Notes: generated from the letters alone by a model not told the origin. A stretch of 64,000 bases of DNA from Vreelandella andesensis (GCF_003989795.1 NZ_RZHG01000007.1:186001-250000), one strand, 5' to 3'. Shown: positions 43,763 to 55,610, numbered from the stretch's first letter. Program-made: numbers and translations.

Positions 43763-45535
43763 ATGTCTAACCTTCGTAGCCTGACATTTGACGCCATTAT
43801 TATTGGTGGCGGTGGCTCTGGCCTGCGCGCTGCGCTTGAACTGGCTAAGTCCGGTAAAAAGACAGCCGTACTGTCCAAAGTGTTCCCGACGCGCTCCCAC
43901 ACCGTTTCTGCTCAGGGTGGTATTACTTGTGCTATCGCCTCTTCAGATCCGGACGATGATTGGCGCTGGCACATGTACGATACCGTCAAAGGCGGCGATT
44001 ACATTGCTGACCAAGATGCGGCTGAGTACATGTGTTCAGAAGGCCCGAAAGCGGTATTTGAGCTTGAGCATATGGGACTACCGTTCTCGCGCTTCGATAA
44101 CGGCCGTATTTATCAACGTCCATTTGGTGGTCAGTCAAAAAACTTTGGTGAAGGTGGTCAGGCAGCGCGTACCTGTGCAGCGGCTGACCGTACCGGACAT
44201 GCGCTGCTTCACACGCTCTACCAAAACAATCTCAAGAACAACACTACGTTTTTGAATGAGTGGTATGCGGTAGATCTGGTGAAAAACAGCAACGGTGATG
44301 TGGTCGGCTGTATCGCCATGTGCATCGAAACTGGCGAAGTTGTCCACGTTAAATCGAAAGCCACGGTTCTTGCTACGGGCGGTGCAGGCCGTATTTATGC
44401 CTCAACTACTAATGCGCTGATTAATACCGGCGATGGTATTGGTATGGCGTTACGTGCTGGCTTCCCGATGCAAGACATGGAAATGTGGCAATTCCACCCA
44501 ACCGGTATCTACGGTGCAGGAACGTTGGTAACGGAAGGTTGCCGTGGTGAAGGTGGTTACCTGATCAATAAAGACGGCGAGCGCTTCATGGAGCGTTATG
44601 CTCCGAACGCAAAAGACTTGGCCGGTCGCGACGTCGTTGCGCGCTCTATGGTCATGGAGATCTTGGAAGGCCGAGGCTGTGGCGAGAAAGGCGACCACGT
44701 CTTCTTGAAACTTGATCACTTGGGCGAAGAAGTTCTTGGTAAGCGTCTCCCAGGTATCGTTGAGCTGTCGAAAACATTTGCTCATGTTGACCCTGCTAAA
44801 GACCCGATTCCGGTAGTGCCTACTTGCCACTACATGATGGGTGGCATTCCGACCAACATTCATGGCCAGGCAATTACTCAAGACGAAAGCGGCAACGATC
44901 ATATCGTTAATGGCTTGTTTGCTTGTGGTGAAGCGGCGTGTGTATCGGTTCACGGTGCTAACCGCTTGGGCGGTAACTCCCTGCTAGACTTGGTAGTGTT
45001 CGGCCGCGCAGCGGGTATGTTCATCGAAGGCGCACTTAACGAAGGTATTGAATACCTGGATGCTTCTGAATCTGATATCGAGTCAGCTATGAAGCGTATT
45101 ACGCGCTGGAATGAATCGGAAGGTGGCGAAAGCATTCCCCAGCTTAAAGCAGAACTTCAAGACATTATGCAGACCTCTTTCGGTGTATTCCGCGAAGAGA
45201 AAAATATGCGGGAAGGTGTCAAAAAGCTGGCGGACCTACGTAATCGTATTGGCAACGCGCACTTGCCTGACAAGTCCAATGCCTTCAATACCGCACGTGT
45301 TGAAGCGCTAGAACTTGATAACTTGATGGAAGTGGCAGAAGCAACGGCGATTGCTGCCCTTGAGCGTAATGAGAGCCGTGGTGCGCACTCGCGCTACGAC
45401 TTTCCTGACCGTGATGATGTTAACTGGCTGAAGCACTCGCTCTATTTCCCAGCCACGAAAGAGCTGAAAAAGCGCGACGTCAACTTCAAGCCGAAAACTG
45501 TTGACACGTTCGAGCCTAAAGTTCGCACCTACTAA
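43763..45535 (+). CDS. sdhA: Succinate dehydrogenase flavoprotein subunit
   Basis: 590 residues. The FAD motif is [17 protein letters not shown], and the covalent FAD attaches at His46 in [35 protein letters not shown] and the substrate segment [25 protein letters not shown] contain the catalytic Arg. [10 protein letters not shown] and [22 protein letters not shown] follow. Oxidises succinate to fumarate at the inner face of the membrane. Confidence 0.98.
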   Translation: MSNLRSLTFDAIIIGGGGSGLRAALELAKSGKKTAVLSKVFPTRSHTVSAQGGITCAIASSDPDDDWRWHMYDTVKGGDYIADQDAAEYMCSEGPKAVFELEHMGLPFSRFDNGRIYQRPFGGQSKNFGEGGQAARTCAAADRTGHALLHTLYQNNLKNNTTFLNEWYAVDLVKNSNGDVVGCIAMCIETGEVVHVKSKATVLATGGAGRIYASTTNALINTGDGIGMALRAGFPMQDMEMWQFHPTGIYGAGTLVTEGCRGEGGYLINKDGERFMERYAPNAKDLAGRDVVARSMVMEILEGRGCGEKGDHVFLKLDHLGEEVLGKRLPGIVELSKTFAHVDPAKDPIPVVPTCHYMMGGIPTNIHGQAITQDESGNDHIVNGLFACGEAACVSVHGANRLGGNSLLDLVVFGRAAGMFIEGALNEGIEYLDASESDIESAMKRITRWNESEGGESIPQLKAELQDIMQTSFGVFREEKNMREGVKKLADLRNRIGNAHLPDKSNAFNTARVEALELDNLMEVAEATAIAALERNESRGAHSRYDFPDRDDVNWLKHSLYFPATKELKKRDVNFKPKTVDTFEPKVRTY

Positions 45536-45562
45536 TCTCTGCACTGACGAGAGGGAGTCACC

Positions 45563-46273
45563 ATGTCTAACCTTCAGGTATCCGTATACCGTTACAATCC
45601 GGAAACCGACTCCGCGCCTTATATGCAGGAGTTCCAGGTCGATACTAAAGACCGCGATCTGATGGTGTTGGATGTTCTACACCTGATGAAAGAGCAGGAT
45701 AGCGGGCTTGCGTTTCGTCGCAGTTGTCGTGAAGGCGTATGCGGTTCCGACGGCATGAACATGAACGGTAAAAACGGCTTGGCGTGTATTACGCCGCTGT
45801 CGGATGTTGTGAAAAGCAACAAGCTGACCCTGCGCCCGTTACCGGGTCTGCCGGTTATCCGTGATATGGTCGTTGATATGGGGTTATTCTATAAGCAGTA
45901 CGAGCGTATTCAGCCGTACCTGCAAAACGATACTCCAGCACCAGCGATCGAGCGACTGCAATCACCAGAAGAGCGCGACAAGCTAGATGGCCTGTATGAG
46001 TGTATCCTGTGTGCATGCTGTTCTACGTCGTGCCCATCATTTTGGTGGAATCCAGACAAGTTTGTTGGTCCGGCTGGTTTGCTTCAGTCTTATCGCTTCC
46101 TTGCAGACACACGCGACACGGCTACGCGTGAACGTCTTACTAACCTGGAAGATCCGTTCTCCGTTTTCCGCTGCCGTGGCATCATGAATTGTGTTGCGGT
46201 TTGTCCGAAAGGGCTAAATCCGACCCGTGCAATTGGTAAAATTCGTGAAATGTTGCTAGCTGATGCGACGTAA
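45563..46273 (+). CDS. sdhB: Succinate dehydrogenase iron-sulfur subunit
   Basis: 236 residues. The 2Fe-2S ligands are Cys55, Cys60, Asp63 and Cys75 (SCREGVCGSDGMNMNGKNGLAC); Asp63 replaces a fourth cysteine as in E. coli. The 4Fe-4S and 3Fe-4S clusters are bound by CILCACCSTSCPS and CRGIMNCVAVCPKGLNP. It carries electrons from FAD to quinone. Probable termination is at 46411-46439. Confidence 0.98.
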   Translation: MSNLQVSVYRYNPETDSAPYMQEFQVDTKDRDLMVLDVLHLMKEQDSGLAFRRSCREGVCGSDGMNMNGKNGLACITPLSDVVKSNKLTLRPLPGLPVIRDMVVDMGLFYKQYERIQPYLQNDTPAPAIERLQSPEERDKLDGLYECILCACCSTSCPSFWWNPDKFVGPAGLLQSYRFLADTRDTATRERLTNLEDPFSVFRCRGIMNCVAVCPKGLNPTRAIGKIREMLLADAT

Positions 46274-46410
46274 ACGCCTAATCCTATGAAAAAAATGCGA
46301 GCGCTGCGTAAGTTGCTTCACAAAGGCACTTAAATCGCGGCGCTTCGCTTGTTATCATAGGGACGTTGGGCAGTGCGGCGACGCGTCGCACTACCTATTC
46401 AGTCAAGTTT

Positions 46411-46439
46411 AAAAGCCGGTGCATAAAGTACCGGCTTTT
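46411..46439 (+). terminator. Terminator of sdhCDAB
   Basis: AAAAGCCGGT (46411-46420), loop of nine bases, ACCGGCTTTT (46430-46439). Perfect 10-base-pair stem ending in four T. Confidence 0.75.
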
Positions 46440-46469
46440 GAGCATGAACTGATTGAGCATGAACTGATT
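46440..46469 (+). repeat. Perfect 15-base tandem duplication upstream of sucA
   Basis: GAGCATGAACTGATT occurs twice without a gap, directly after the sdh terminator and about 235 bases before sucA. Confidence 0.8.
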
Positions 46470-46702
46470 GATAATGACTTAATAGAAAGAGCTCCGTACC
46501 ATCGTAGTAAAATACGAAGTGGTACCAAGCGATGAAATAGTACGTAGTGAAAATGTAGCATTAACAGCTAGTATGAATAGGGCTTCCGGCCTTTGGTCGG
46601 CGCCGCCGGCATATGTCCCGCCCCGCCGGCAGGGCAATAGCGATGTCGTTGCGTGACCGCAGCGATACCGATACCACCCCATCAGTGCAGGGTGACCGAG
46701 AG

Positions 46703-49540
46703 ATGCAACAAGGCATAATGGAGTTGATGTGGCGTTCCTCTCACGTTAGTGGTGGCAATGTCCACTACGTGGAAGCGCTTTATGAGCAGTACCTCGCCGA
46801 TCCAGATTCTGTCTCAGACGAATGGCGTAGCTATTTTGATCAGCTGCCGCGTTCTGAGGGCAGTGCCTCCCACGATGTTCCACTAAGCCCCACGCGTGAT
46901 CAGTTCTACCAACTGGGTCGTGAAAGTCGCCCAGGTCGGGTAACCGCTGTCTCCTCCGATAGCGGTGAGAATAAAAAGCAGGTTAAGGTCCTGCAGCTGA
47001 TTAACGCCTACCGCTTTCGTGGCCATCAGAAGGCAAATATTGATCCGCTAGGACTGCGTAATCCCACCCCCATCCCAGACCTCGATTTGTCATTTCATCA
47101 GCTTTCCAAGGCTGATCTTGACACCGAGTTCCAAACCGGCTCGTTCTTTTTAGGTATTGATAAAGCACCGTTGCGCGAGATCGTCGACGCGCTGGAGCAG
47201 ACCTACTGTCGTTCCATCGGTTGCGAGATCATGCACATTGTTGATACCGAAGAGAAACGTTGGTTGCAACGGCGTTTTGAATCGGTGCGAAGTGCGCCAA
47301 AATTCAGTGATGATGTGCGTAAGCACGTGCTTGAGCGCCTTACTGCTGCTGAAGGTTTGGAAAATTACCTAGCGTCTAAATATCCAGGTACCAAACGCTT
47401 CGGTCTAGAAGGTGGTGAATCATTTGTTCCAATGATGGACGAGTTGATTCAGCGGTCCGGCGGCTATGGTACTAAAGAAGTTGTGATTGGCATGGCCCAC
47501 CGAGGCCGATTGAACCTGTTGGTTAATATCCTGGGTAAAAACCCCGCTGAATTAATCGACGAGTTCGACGGTAAAAAGGTGATCGAACGTGGTTCTGGTG
47601 ATGTGAAATATCACCAAGGCTTTAGCTCGAACGTCATGTCGCCTGGTGGCGAAGTTCACTTGGCAATGTCGTTCAACCCGTCGCATTTGGAAATTGTTGC
47701 GCCGGTAGTGGAAGGTTCGGTCCGTGCCCGTCAAGATCGCCGTAATGACGAAGAGGGCAGTAAAGTACTGCCAATCAACGTCCATGGTGATGCGTCGTTT
47801 GCAGGTCAGGGCGTGGTCATGGAGACATTCCAGATGTCTCAAACCCGGGCCTACAAAACTGGTGGCACAGTACACGTCGTTATTAACAACCAAGTGGGCT
47901 TCACGACATCAAACCCCTTGGATGCGCGCTCTACAGAATACTGTACTGACATCGCTAAGATGGTTCAGGCGCCGATCTTCCATGTTAACGGCGATGACCC
48001 TGATGCGGTTCTCCATGCGACCCAAGTGGCGCTAGATTACCGTCAGCAGTTCAAGAAAGACGTGGTTATTGACCTGGTGTGCTATCGCCGTCGCGGCCAC
48101 AATGAAGCCGACGAGCCATCGGGCACCCAGCCGATGATGTACGCCAAAATCAAAGATCATCCTTCTTCGCGCTTGCTTTACGCTAAACGTCTTGTTGAGC
48201 AGGGCGTATTGTCAGAAGAAGACGCCAAAACGATGATTGAAACCTATCGCGATGATCTTGTGGCAGGTAATCACGTAGCCAATGCCTTGGTGCAAGAGCC
48301 TAATACGTCACTGTTTGTGGATTGGGCGCCCTACCTGGGGCACGAGTGGACCGGGGATGCAGATACCACCTTTGATATGAAGCGTCTGCAACAGCTGGCG
48401 GGGAGGATGTGCGAGATTCCTGATGGGATCGAAGTACAGCGCCAAGTCGCTAAGATTTATGAAGACCGTCGTAAAATGCAGGCGGGTAGCTTGGGGCTTA
48501 ACTGGGGCTTCGCCGAAACGCTGGCGTATGCCACGCTGCTAGAGCAGGGCCATCCTATCCGTATTACCGGTCAGGATGTTGGACGTGGAACGTTCTCTCA
48601 CCGCCATGCGGTTGTCCACAACCAGAAAGATGGTTCCACCTACGTACCGCTGCAGAATATGTCAGACGGTCAGCCACGCTTCACTATTCATGATTCATTT
48701 CTATCGGAAGAGGCGGTGTTGGCGTTTGAGTATGGTTACTCAACAACAGCGCCGGGTGTCCTCGTCATTTGGGAAGCCCAATTTGGTGACTTCTTCAACG
48801 GTGCCCAAGTAGTGGTTGACCAGTTTATCTCCTCTGGCGAAACCAAGTGGGGACGACTATGTGGTCTGACCATGCTGTTGCCGCATGGCTATGAAGGCCA
48901 GGGGCCAGAACACTCCTCCGCGCGATTAGAGCGTTTCTTGCAGCTGTGCGCTGAGCACAATATGCAGGTGTGTGTACCGACAACCCCCGCACAGATTTAT
49001 CATCTGATGCGACGTCAGGTCATTCGTCCGTTGCGTAAGCCACTGGTGATCATGTCGCCGAAGTCGCTACTGCGTCATAAAGAAGCAGTCTCTAGCTTGG
49101 AAGATCTCGCTCACGGCAAGTTCTACATGGTATTGCCGGATCAGTCGAATCTTGAGGCAGAAAAGGTCACTCGCGTTATCATGTGTGCTGGCAAGGTGTA
49201 TTACGACTTAGCCAACTGGCGTGCAGAAAACGAGCGTGATGACACGGCGATTATTCGTCTTGAGCAGCTCTACCCCTTCCCGAAAGAAGAGCTTCTGGAA
49301 GTGCTCCAGGCGTATGCCAATGTGGAAGACATCGTGTGGTGCCAGGAAGAACCGCTGAACCAAGGCGCTTGGTACTCAAGTCAGCACCACATGCGCGCCG
49401 TGGCCGATATACTGAAAAATGGCTTCGGACGTGATTTGAAATTTGCAGGACGTCCTGCCTCTGCCGCGCCGGCAGCGGGCTATATGTCCGTCCACACTGA
49501 ACAGCAGCGCCAGCTGGTGGAAGACGCTTTTAACCTATAA
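46703..49540 (+). CDS. sucA: 2-oxoglutarate dehydrogenase E1 component
   Basis: Thiamine-diphosphate-dependent decarboxylase of the 2-oxoglutarate dehydrogenase complex; 945 residues from the ATG at 46703. It begins QQGIMELMWRSSHVSGGNVHYVEALYEQYL. The core has VIGMAHRGRLNLLVNI, HLAMSFNPSHLEIVAPVVEG, the thiamine motif NVHGDASFAGQGVVMETFQMS and NNQVGFTTSNPLDARS, and later GQDVGRGTFSHRHAVV. An in-frame ATG at 46613 would add 30 residues (MSRPAGRAIAMSLRD) not expected in the family; the chosen start is supported by homology, but its ribosome site is weak. Confidence 0.96.
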   Translation: MQQGIMELMWRSSHVSGGNVHYVEALYEQYLADPDSVSDEWRSYFDQLPRSEGSASHDVPLSPTRDQFYQLGRESRPGRVTAVSSDSGENKKQVKVLQLINAYRFRGHQKANIDPLGLRNPTPIPDLDLSFHQLSKADLDTEFQTGSFFLGIDKAPLREIVDALEQTYCRSIGCEIMHIVDTEEKRWLQRRFESVRSAPKFSDDVRKHVLERLTAAEGLENYLASKYPGTKRFGLEGGESFVPMMDELIQRSGGYGTKEVVIGMAHRGRLNLLVNILGKNPAELIDEFDGKKVIERGSGDVKYHQGFSSNVMSPGGEVHLAMSFNPSHLEIVAPVVEGSVRARQDRRNDEEGSKVLPINVHGDASFAGQGVVMETFQMSQTRAYKTGGTVHVVINNQVGFTTSNPLDARSTEYCTDIAKMVQAPIFHVNGDDPDAVLHATQVALDYRQQFKKDVVIDLVCYRRRGHNEADEPSGTQPMMYAKIKDHPSSRLLYAKRLVEQGVLSEEDAKTMIETYRDDLVAGNHVANALVQEPNTSLFVDWAPYLGHEWTGDADTTFDMKRLQQLAGRMCEIPDGIEVQRQVAKIYEDRRKMQAGSLGLNWGFAETLAYATLLEQGHPIRITGQDVGRGTFSHRHAVVHNQKDGSTYVPLQNMSDGQPRFTIHDSFLSEEAVLAFEYGYSTTAPGVLVIWEAQFGDFFNGAQVVVDQFISSGETKWGRLCGLTMLLPHGYEGQGPEHSSARLERFLQLCAEHNMQVCVPTTPAQIYHLMRRQVIRPLRKPLVIMSPKSLLRHKEAVSSLEDLAHGKFYMVLPDQSNLEAEKVTRVIMCAGKVYYDLANWRAENERDDTAIIRLEQLYPFPKEELLEVLQAYANVEDIVWCQEEPLNQGAWYSSQHHMRAVADILKNGFGRDLKFAGRPASAAPAAGYMSVHTEQQRQLVEDAFNL

Positions 49541-49578
49541 GCGCCCACCGGGTTTAGAGAACATATAAGGGAAACGAC

Positions 49579-51156
49579 ATGGCTATTGATATCAAAGCGC
49601 CAACCTTTCCGGAATCCGTTGCAGAAGGCACTGTGGCTGCGTGGCATAAAAAGCCGGGTGACAGCGTCGAACGCGATGAACTGATTGTTGAAATTGAAAC
49701 CGACAAAGTGGTGCTCGAAGTCGTCGCACCGGAAGCGGGTACCTTGACTGACGTGATGGCCGAAGAGGGCGATACCGTTGAGTCAGAGCAAGTGTTAGGC
49801 AAAATTGGTGAAGGCAGCGCGTCTAGCAGTAAAGAAGAGAAATCTTCTGACGAAGCCAGCGCTAAATCGGCCGAAGTGAAAAAAGACGATAAGCAAGAAG
49901 AGCAAAAAGCCAGCGGCGGTAATGGCGGTGGTCAGCAACATGATGTAAAAGCCCCGAGCTTCCCAGAGTCTATTCAGGAAGGCACCGTGGCGACGTGGCA
50001 CAAGAAAGTAGGTGAAGCGGTTAAGCGCGATGAAGTGCTAGCCGACATCGAAACCGACAAGGTTGTACTTGAAGTTGTTGCCCCTGCCGACGGTGCGCTA
50101 GCTGAAATTAAAGCCGAAGAAGGCAGTCAGGTAGAGTCCGAAGCGGTTCTGGCCGTCTTTACTGAAGGGGCTGGCGGTGCAAGTGCTGAAGAAAGCAGCA
50201 ATGCTTCTTCTTCCAGCGCTGCAGGTGGCGATGATGAAGGCGCTAATGAAAAAGTTGCTGATAAAGTCTTAGCACCAGCGGCCCGTAAAATGGTTGCTGA
50301 GCATGATCTGGATGTTTCTAAGATTGAGGGCACCGGCAAAGGTGGCCTCATCTTGAAAGAAGACGTTCAAAAAGCAGTGAAAGATGGTTCTGCCAAAAAG
50401 GCAGTAAAATCTTCTGCGCCGGCGAAAGCCGCCGCTGCACCGGCTGCGGAAGGTGATCGCGTCGAGAAACGTGTTCCGATGACGCGCCTGCGAAAAACTA
50501 TCGCTAAGCGTTTGGTTGAGGCGCAGCAAACGGCTGCCATGCTGACCACGTACAACGAAGTGGACATGACTGAAATCATGGCCCTGCGTGCGCAGTACAA
50601 AGATACGTTCCTAAAAGCTCACGATATTAAGCTGGGCTTTATGGGCTTCTTTGTAAAAGCGGCTTCTGAAGCCCTTAAGCGCTTCCCAGATGTTAACGCT
50701 TCTATTGATGGTACCGATATCGTCTACCACGGCTATCAGGATATTGGCGTCGCGGTATCAACGGATCGTGGCTTGGTTGTACCGGTATTGCGTGACACCG
50801 ACAGCATGAAAATTGCCGACGTCGAACGAACGATTGTTGATTTCGGCAAGCGTGGTCGTGACGGTAAGCTGGGCATGGATGACATGATCGGCGGTACTTT
50901 TACTATCACCAATGGCGGTACGTTTGGTTCGTTGATGTCGACCCCGATCATCAATCCGCCGCAGACTGCTATCCTGGGCATGCACAAAATCCAGGATCGT
51001 CCAATGGCCGTGAATGGTAAGGTCGAAATTCGCCCAATGATGTATTTGGCGTTGTCCTACGACCACCGCATGATTGATGGTAAAGATGCGGTACGATTCC
51101 TGGTTACTATTAAAGAGCTGCTGGAAGATCCGGCTCGCTTGCTGCTGGACGTATAA
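49579..51156 (+). CDS. sucB: 2-oxoglutarate dehydrogenase E2 component with two lipoyl domains
   Basis: 525 residues. Lipoyl domain 1 covers about 1-76 (Lys43 in [14 protein letters not shown]) and lipoyl domain 2 about 121-195 (Lys161 in [14 protein letters not shown]), joined by Ser/Glu/Lys-rich linkers (about 80-118 and 197-225). A peripheral-subunit-binding domain (about 228-268, [27 protein letters not shown]) and the catalytic domain follow, ending with DHRMIDG (His about 496). Standard gammaproteobacterial SucB has one lipoyl domain and about 405 residues, so the duplicate domain is notable. It lies 38 bases after sucA. Confidence 0.96.
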   Translation: MAIDIKAPTFPESVAEGTVAAWHKKPGDSVERDELIVEIETDKVVLEVVAPEAGTLTDVMAEEGDTVESEQVLGKIGEGSASSSKEEKSSDEASAKSAEVKKDDKQEEQKASGGNGGGQQHDVKAPSFPESIQEGTVATWHKKVGEAVKRDEVLADIETDKVVLEVVAPADGALAEIKAEEGSQVESEAVLAVFTEGAGGASAEESSNASSSSAAGGDDEGANEKVADKVLAPAARKMVAEHDLDVSKIEGTGKGGLILKEDVQKAVKDGSAKKAVKSSAPAKAAAAPAAEGDRVEKRVPMTRLRKTIAKRLVEAQQTAAMLTTYNEVDMTEIMALRAQYKDTFLKAHDIKLGFMGFFVKAASEALKRFPDVNASIDGTDIVYHGYQDIGVAVSTDRGLVVPVLRDTDSMKIADVERTIVDFGKRGRDGKLGMDDMIGGTFTITNGGTFGSLMSTPIINPPQTAILGMHKIQDRPMAVNGKVEIRPMMYLALSYDHRMIDGKDAVRFLVTIKELLEDPARLLLDV

Positions 51157-51199
51157 CGGGGCGCGCTGATCTGCCTCCGCTGATGTATTAGCGTTCTAA

Positions 51200-52708
<1,509 letters not shown>

Positions 52709-52727
52709 TTCGCTAAGCAACAACCAA

Positions 52728-52747
52728 GCGCCACCGTCAGGTGGCGC
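52728..52747 (+). terminator. Hairpin after lpd
   Basis: GCGCCACC, loop GTCA, GGTGGCGC. Strong stem without T tract, so partial termination or processing before sucCD. Confidence 0.5.
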
Positions 52748-52793
52748 AACACTTTCGGCCCTGCGAGATAACAAACAGGGACGAAGGTACGGG

Positions 52794-52835
52794 GATGATT
52801 AGTTCTTTTAAGCATTTTTGAAGCAACTAATCATC
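52794..52835 (+). repeat. Inverted repeat in the sucC leader
   Basis: GATGATTAGTT (52794-52804) and AACTAATCATC (52825-52835), a perfect 11-base arm with a T-rich 20-base loop, 34 bases before the sucC start. Confidence 0.65.
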
Positions 52836-52868
52836 GTTCGAGTCACATGCAACCAATGGCATGAATCG

Positions 52869-54035
52869 ATGAACCTTCACGAGTATCAAGGCAAACAGTT
52901 GTTTGCTGATTATGGTCTACCAGTGTCTAAAGGCTTTGCCGTAGACACTCCCGAAGAAGCTGAAGAAGCGTGCAAAAAGATCGGCGGCGACATGTGGGTA
53001 GTAAAAGCCCAGGTTCACGCTGGTGGCCGCGGTAAAGCAGGCGGCGTTAAGCTGATTAAAGATCCGGCTGAAGCGAAAGCTTTCGCTGAGCAGTGGTTAG
53101 GCAAAAACCTGGTAACTTACCAGACTGACGAAAAAGGTCAGCCGGTTGCTAAGATTTTGGTTGAGACTTGCACCGACATCGCTGATGAGTTGTATCTTGG
53201 CGCTGTTGTCGACCGTACCACACGCCGCGTGGTCTTCATGGCCTCTACCGAAGGCGGTGTTGAAATTGAGACCGTTGCTGAAGAAACGCCAGAAAAAATT
53301 CTGAAAGCTGAGATTGATCCGCTGGTTGGCGCACAGCCCTACCAAGCGCGTGAGCTGGCATTTGCTTTAGGCCTCAAAGGCGACCAGATTAAACAGTTCA
53401 CTAAGATATTCCTGGGCCTTTCTAAATTGTTCCATGACAAAGATCTGGCGCTGTTAGAAATTAACCCGCTGGTTATTACCGACGAAGGCAATTTGCACTG
53501 CCTCGACGCAAAACTGGGACTCGACAGCAACGCGTTGTACCGTCACCCAGACCTTCAGGCGATGCGCGATCCTTCCCAGGAAGATCAGCGTGAAGCCGAT
53601 GCGGCAAAATGGGAACTGAACTATGTAGCGCTTGATGGCAACATTGGCTGCATGGTTAACGGTGCTGGCCTGGCCATGGGTACCATGGACATCGTCAACT
53701 TGAGCGGCGGCAAGCCCGCTAACTTCTTGGACGTTGGGGGCGGCGCAACTAAAGAGCGCGTTGCAGAAGCGTTCAAGATTATCCTGTCTGACGACAATGT
53801 CAAAGCGGTTCTGGTGAACATTTTCGGCGGTATCGTTCGTTGCGACATGATTGCCGAAGGCATCATCGGCGCGGTTGAACAAGTCGGTGTTAACGTTCCG
53901 GTCGTTGTACGCCTGGAAGGTAACAACGCTGAATTGGGCGCTGAAAAACTGGCGTCTAGCGGTTTGAACATCATCGCTGCTACCAGTCTGACCGACGCGG
54001 CTCAGCAGGTTGTAAAAGCAGCGGAGGGCAAGTAA
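52869..54035 (+). CDS. sucC: Succinyl-CoA synthetase beta subunit
   Basis: 388 residues. An ATP-grasp N-terminal part opens [16 protein letters not shown] and includes [14 protein letters not shown]. The C-terminal domain has [14 protein letters not shown] and [13 protein letters not shown]. It interconverts succinyl-CoA and succinate with a nucleotide diphosphate. The ATG at 52869 fits the family start exactly; a start at 52818 would add 17 residues. The stop shares one base with sucD. The leader contains an inverted repeat. Confidence 0.97.
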   Translation: MNLHEYQGKQLFADYGLPVSKGFAVDTPEEAEEACKKIGGDMWVVKAQVHAGGRGKAGGVKLIKDPAEAKAFAEQWLGKNLVTYQTDEKGQPVAKILVETCTDIADELYLGAVVDRTTRRVVFMASTEGGVEIETVAEETPEKILKAEIDPLVGAQPYQARELAFALGLKGDQIKQFTKIFLGLSKLFHDKDLALLEINPLVITDEGNLHCLDAKLGLDSNALYRHPDLQAMRDPSQEDQREADAAKWELNYVALDGNIGCMVNGAGLAMGTMDIVNLSGGKPANFLDVGGGATKERVAEAFKIILSDDNVKAVLVNIFGGIVRCDMIAEGIIGAVEQVGVNVPVVVRLEGNNAELGAEKLASSGLNIIAATSLTDAAQQVVKAAEGK

Positions 54036-54907
54036 TGAGCATCCTGATCGATAAGAACACCAAGGTCATCTGCCAGGGTTTCACCGGTGGCCAGGGCACG
54101 TTCCACTCTGAACAGGCGATTGCCTATGGCACGCAAATGGTCGGTGGTGTTACGCCGGGCAAAGGCGGTCAGACACACCTGGGCCTGCCTGTCTTCAACA
54201 CCGTGAAAGAAGCGGTTGAGAAAACCGGTGCAGAAGCCAGCGTGATCTACGTTCCGGCACCGTTCTGTAAAGACTCGATTCTTGAAGCCGCTAATGCTGG
54301 TATCAAGCTGATCGTGTGCATCACCGAAGGTATCGCGACGCTGGACATGCTCCAAGCTAAAGTAAAATGCGACGAGCTGGGCGTACGTCTGATCGGCCCG
54401 AACTGCCCAGGTGTTATTACGCCTGGTGAATGCAAAATCGGCATCATGCCTGGCCACATTCACCAGCCGGGTAAAGTTGGTATCGTGTCGCGTTCAGGCA
54501 CTCTGACTTACGAAGCCGTTAAGCAGACGACTGACCATGGTTTTGGTCAGTCTACCTGTGTCGGCATCGGTGGTGACCCGATTCCGGGTTCTAACTTCAT
54601 CGATATTTTGGAAATGTTCGAGAAGGATCCGAAAACTGAAGCGATCGTGATGATCGGTGAAATCGGTGGTACGGCCGAAGAAGAAGCTGCGGCCTACATC
54701 AAGGCCAACGTTTCTAAGCCAGTGGTTTCCTACATTGCTGGCGTAACTGCTCCTCCTGGCAAGCGTATGGGCCACGCGGGTGCAATTATCTCTGGCGGTA
54801 AAGGTACAGCGGACGAGAAGTTTGCTGCCTTAGAAGATGCCGGCGTTAAAACCGTGCGTTCTCTGGCTGAAATCGGCGATGCACTGAAAGAAGTTACTGG
54901 CTGGTAA
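54035..54907 (+). CDS. sucD: Succinyl-CoA synthetase alpha subunit
   Basis: 290 residues. CoA-binding N-terminal domain [27 protein letters not shown], then SRSGTLTYE and the phospho-His247 in [25 protein letters not shown] and [14 protein letters not shown] are conserved. Its ATG overlaps the sucC stop, ensuring 1:1 synthesis. A strong intrinsic terminator ends the TCA block. Confidence 0.98.
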   Translation: MSILIDKNTKVICQGFTGGQGTFHSEQAIAYGTQMVGGVTPGKGGQTHLGLPVFNTVKEAVEKTGAEASVIYVPAPFCKDSILEAANAGIKLIVCITEGIATLDMLQAKVKCDELGVRLIGPNCPGVITPGECKIGIMPGHIHQPGKVGIVSRSGTLTYEAVKQTTDHGFGQSTCVGIGGDPIPGSNFIDILEMFEKDPKTEAIVMIGEIGGTAEEEAAAYIKANVSKPVVSYIAGVTAPPGKRMGHAGAIISGGKGTADEKFAALEDAGVKTVRSLAEIGDALKEVTGW

Positions 54908-54935
54908 GCATTTGCTTCACCATGCACGTTAGTAG

Positions 54936-54962
54936 AGAGCACCTTCGGGTGCTCTTTTTTTT
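54936..54962 (+). terminator. Rho-independent terminator of sucCD
   Basis: AGAGCACC, tetraloop TTCG, GGTGCTCT, then eight T. Textbook structure, 29 bases after the stop. Confidence 0.95.
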
Positions 54963-55027
54963 GGCTGCGCAATGTGGTTCTCCGCTATTTTGCTTTCATT
55001 CTCCGTATTTTTGTTTTCTTCCGCTTG

Positions 55028-55058
55028 TTGACTATTATGCATATAAGTCTATTATAAC
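55028..55058 (+). promoter_or_regulatory. Promoter of the copG-phaZ unit
   Basis: TTGACT (55028-55033) and a -10 region TTATAAC (55052-55058), spacing 18-19. The operator at 55057-55083 starts at its end. Confidence 0.55.
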
Positions 55059-55083
55059 ATCCATATGGATGGTATATGGATGT
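55057..55083. promoter_or_regulatory. Candidate CopG operator
   Basis: ACATCCATAT (55057-55066) and ATATGGATGT (55074-55083), perfect 10-base arms with a 7-base spacer. ATATGGATG also recurs as a direct repeat 11 bases apart (55063 and 55074), about one helical turn. It lies about 73 bases before the regulator start and overlaps the promoter. Confidence 0.7.
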
Positions 55084-55155
55084 CTGAGAGATTCTTTTTG
55101 ATATTCTGGCTTTCCAGAGAGGATATTCAACGATGAGAATAGTGAGAGGTTTCAC

Positions 55156-55572
55156 ATGAGCGTGCACGAACTTCGCCGCAAGCCTGGCGACTCCAGTGAG
55201 AAAATCACGATTAACCTTGGGGTAGTCGACCTAGGGCAAATCGATCTATTGGTTCAAGAAGGTTTTTATTCAAATCGTACGGATTTGATTCGTACAGCCA
55301 TTCGTAATCAATTGGCAACACACGCTGAAGTGGTGAGGGAAACAGTGACCCGCAAAGCGTTTGTACTGGGTCTAGAGCACTACAGCCGAGAGGACTTGGA
55401 AACGTTGCAGTCGTCAGGCGAGAAGCTGCAGATTCAAGTTCTGGGGTTGGCCACCATTGCTGACGATGTAACACCTGAGCTTGCCCTCGCCACTATCGAG
55501 TCGGTGGTGGTGCTAGGTGCCCTGCATGCTAGTAAAGCGGTGAAGGCCGCTTTGGCAGACCGAATCCACTGA
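55156..55572 (+). CDS. CopG-family ribbon-helix-helix regulator
   Basis: 138 residues. The N-terminal ribbon-helix-helix (about 15-55, KITINLGVVDLGQIDLLVQEGFYSNRTDLIRTAIRNQL) dimerises and inserts a beta-ribbon into the major groove. The C-terminal extension (about 60-138), with HYSREDLETLQSSGEKLQIQVLGLATI and ITPELAL-like VTPELALATIESVVVLG, is not a standard toxin-partner tail. Position directly before phaZ and an operator over its promoter suggest a local regulator of polyhydroxyalkanoate degradation (inference). The gap to phaZ is 38 bases. Confidence 0.85.
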   Translation: MSVHELRRKPGDSSEKITINLGVVDLGQIDLLVQEGFYSNRTDLIRTAIRNQLATHAEVVRETVTRKAFVLGLEHYSREDLETLQSSGEKLQIQVLGLATIADDVTPELALATIESVVVLGALHASKAVKAALADRIH

Positions 55573-55610
55573 ATTACCTACCACCGCATAACGGAATAGG
55601 GATATTGACT

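Larger units (their letters stand above)
46274..46702. other. Regulatory gap between sdhB and sucA
   Basis: No gene. In order: the sdh terminator (46411-46439), a perfect tandem pair GAGCATGAACTGATT at 46440-46454 and 46455-46469, and an imperfect hairpin (46496-46525) with GTACCA/TGGTAC and CGTA/TACG arms. A GC-rich stretch follows (46590-46625) in which translation from ATG at 46613 would be possible but atypical. Confidence 0.6.

Noticed and set aside
46613..46702. Upstream start for sucA adding 30 residues
   Set aside because: The extra residues are not expected in the family and the region is GC-rich leader-like sequence.
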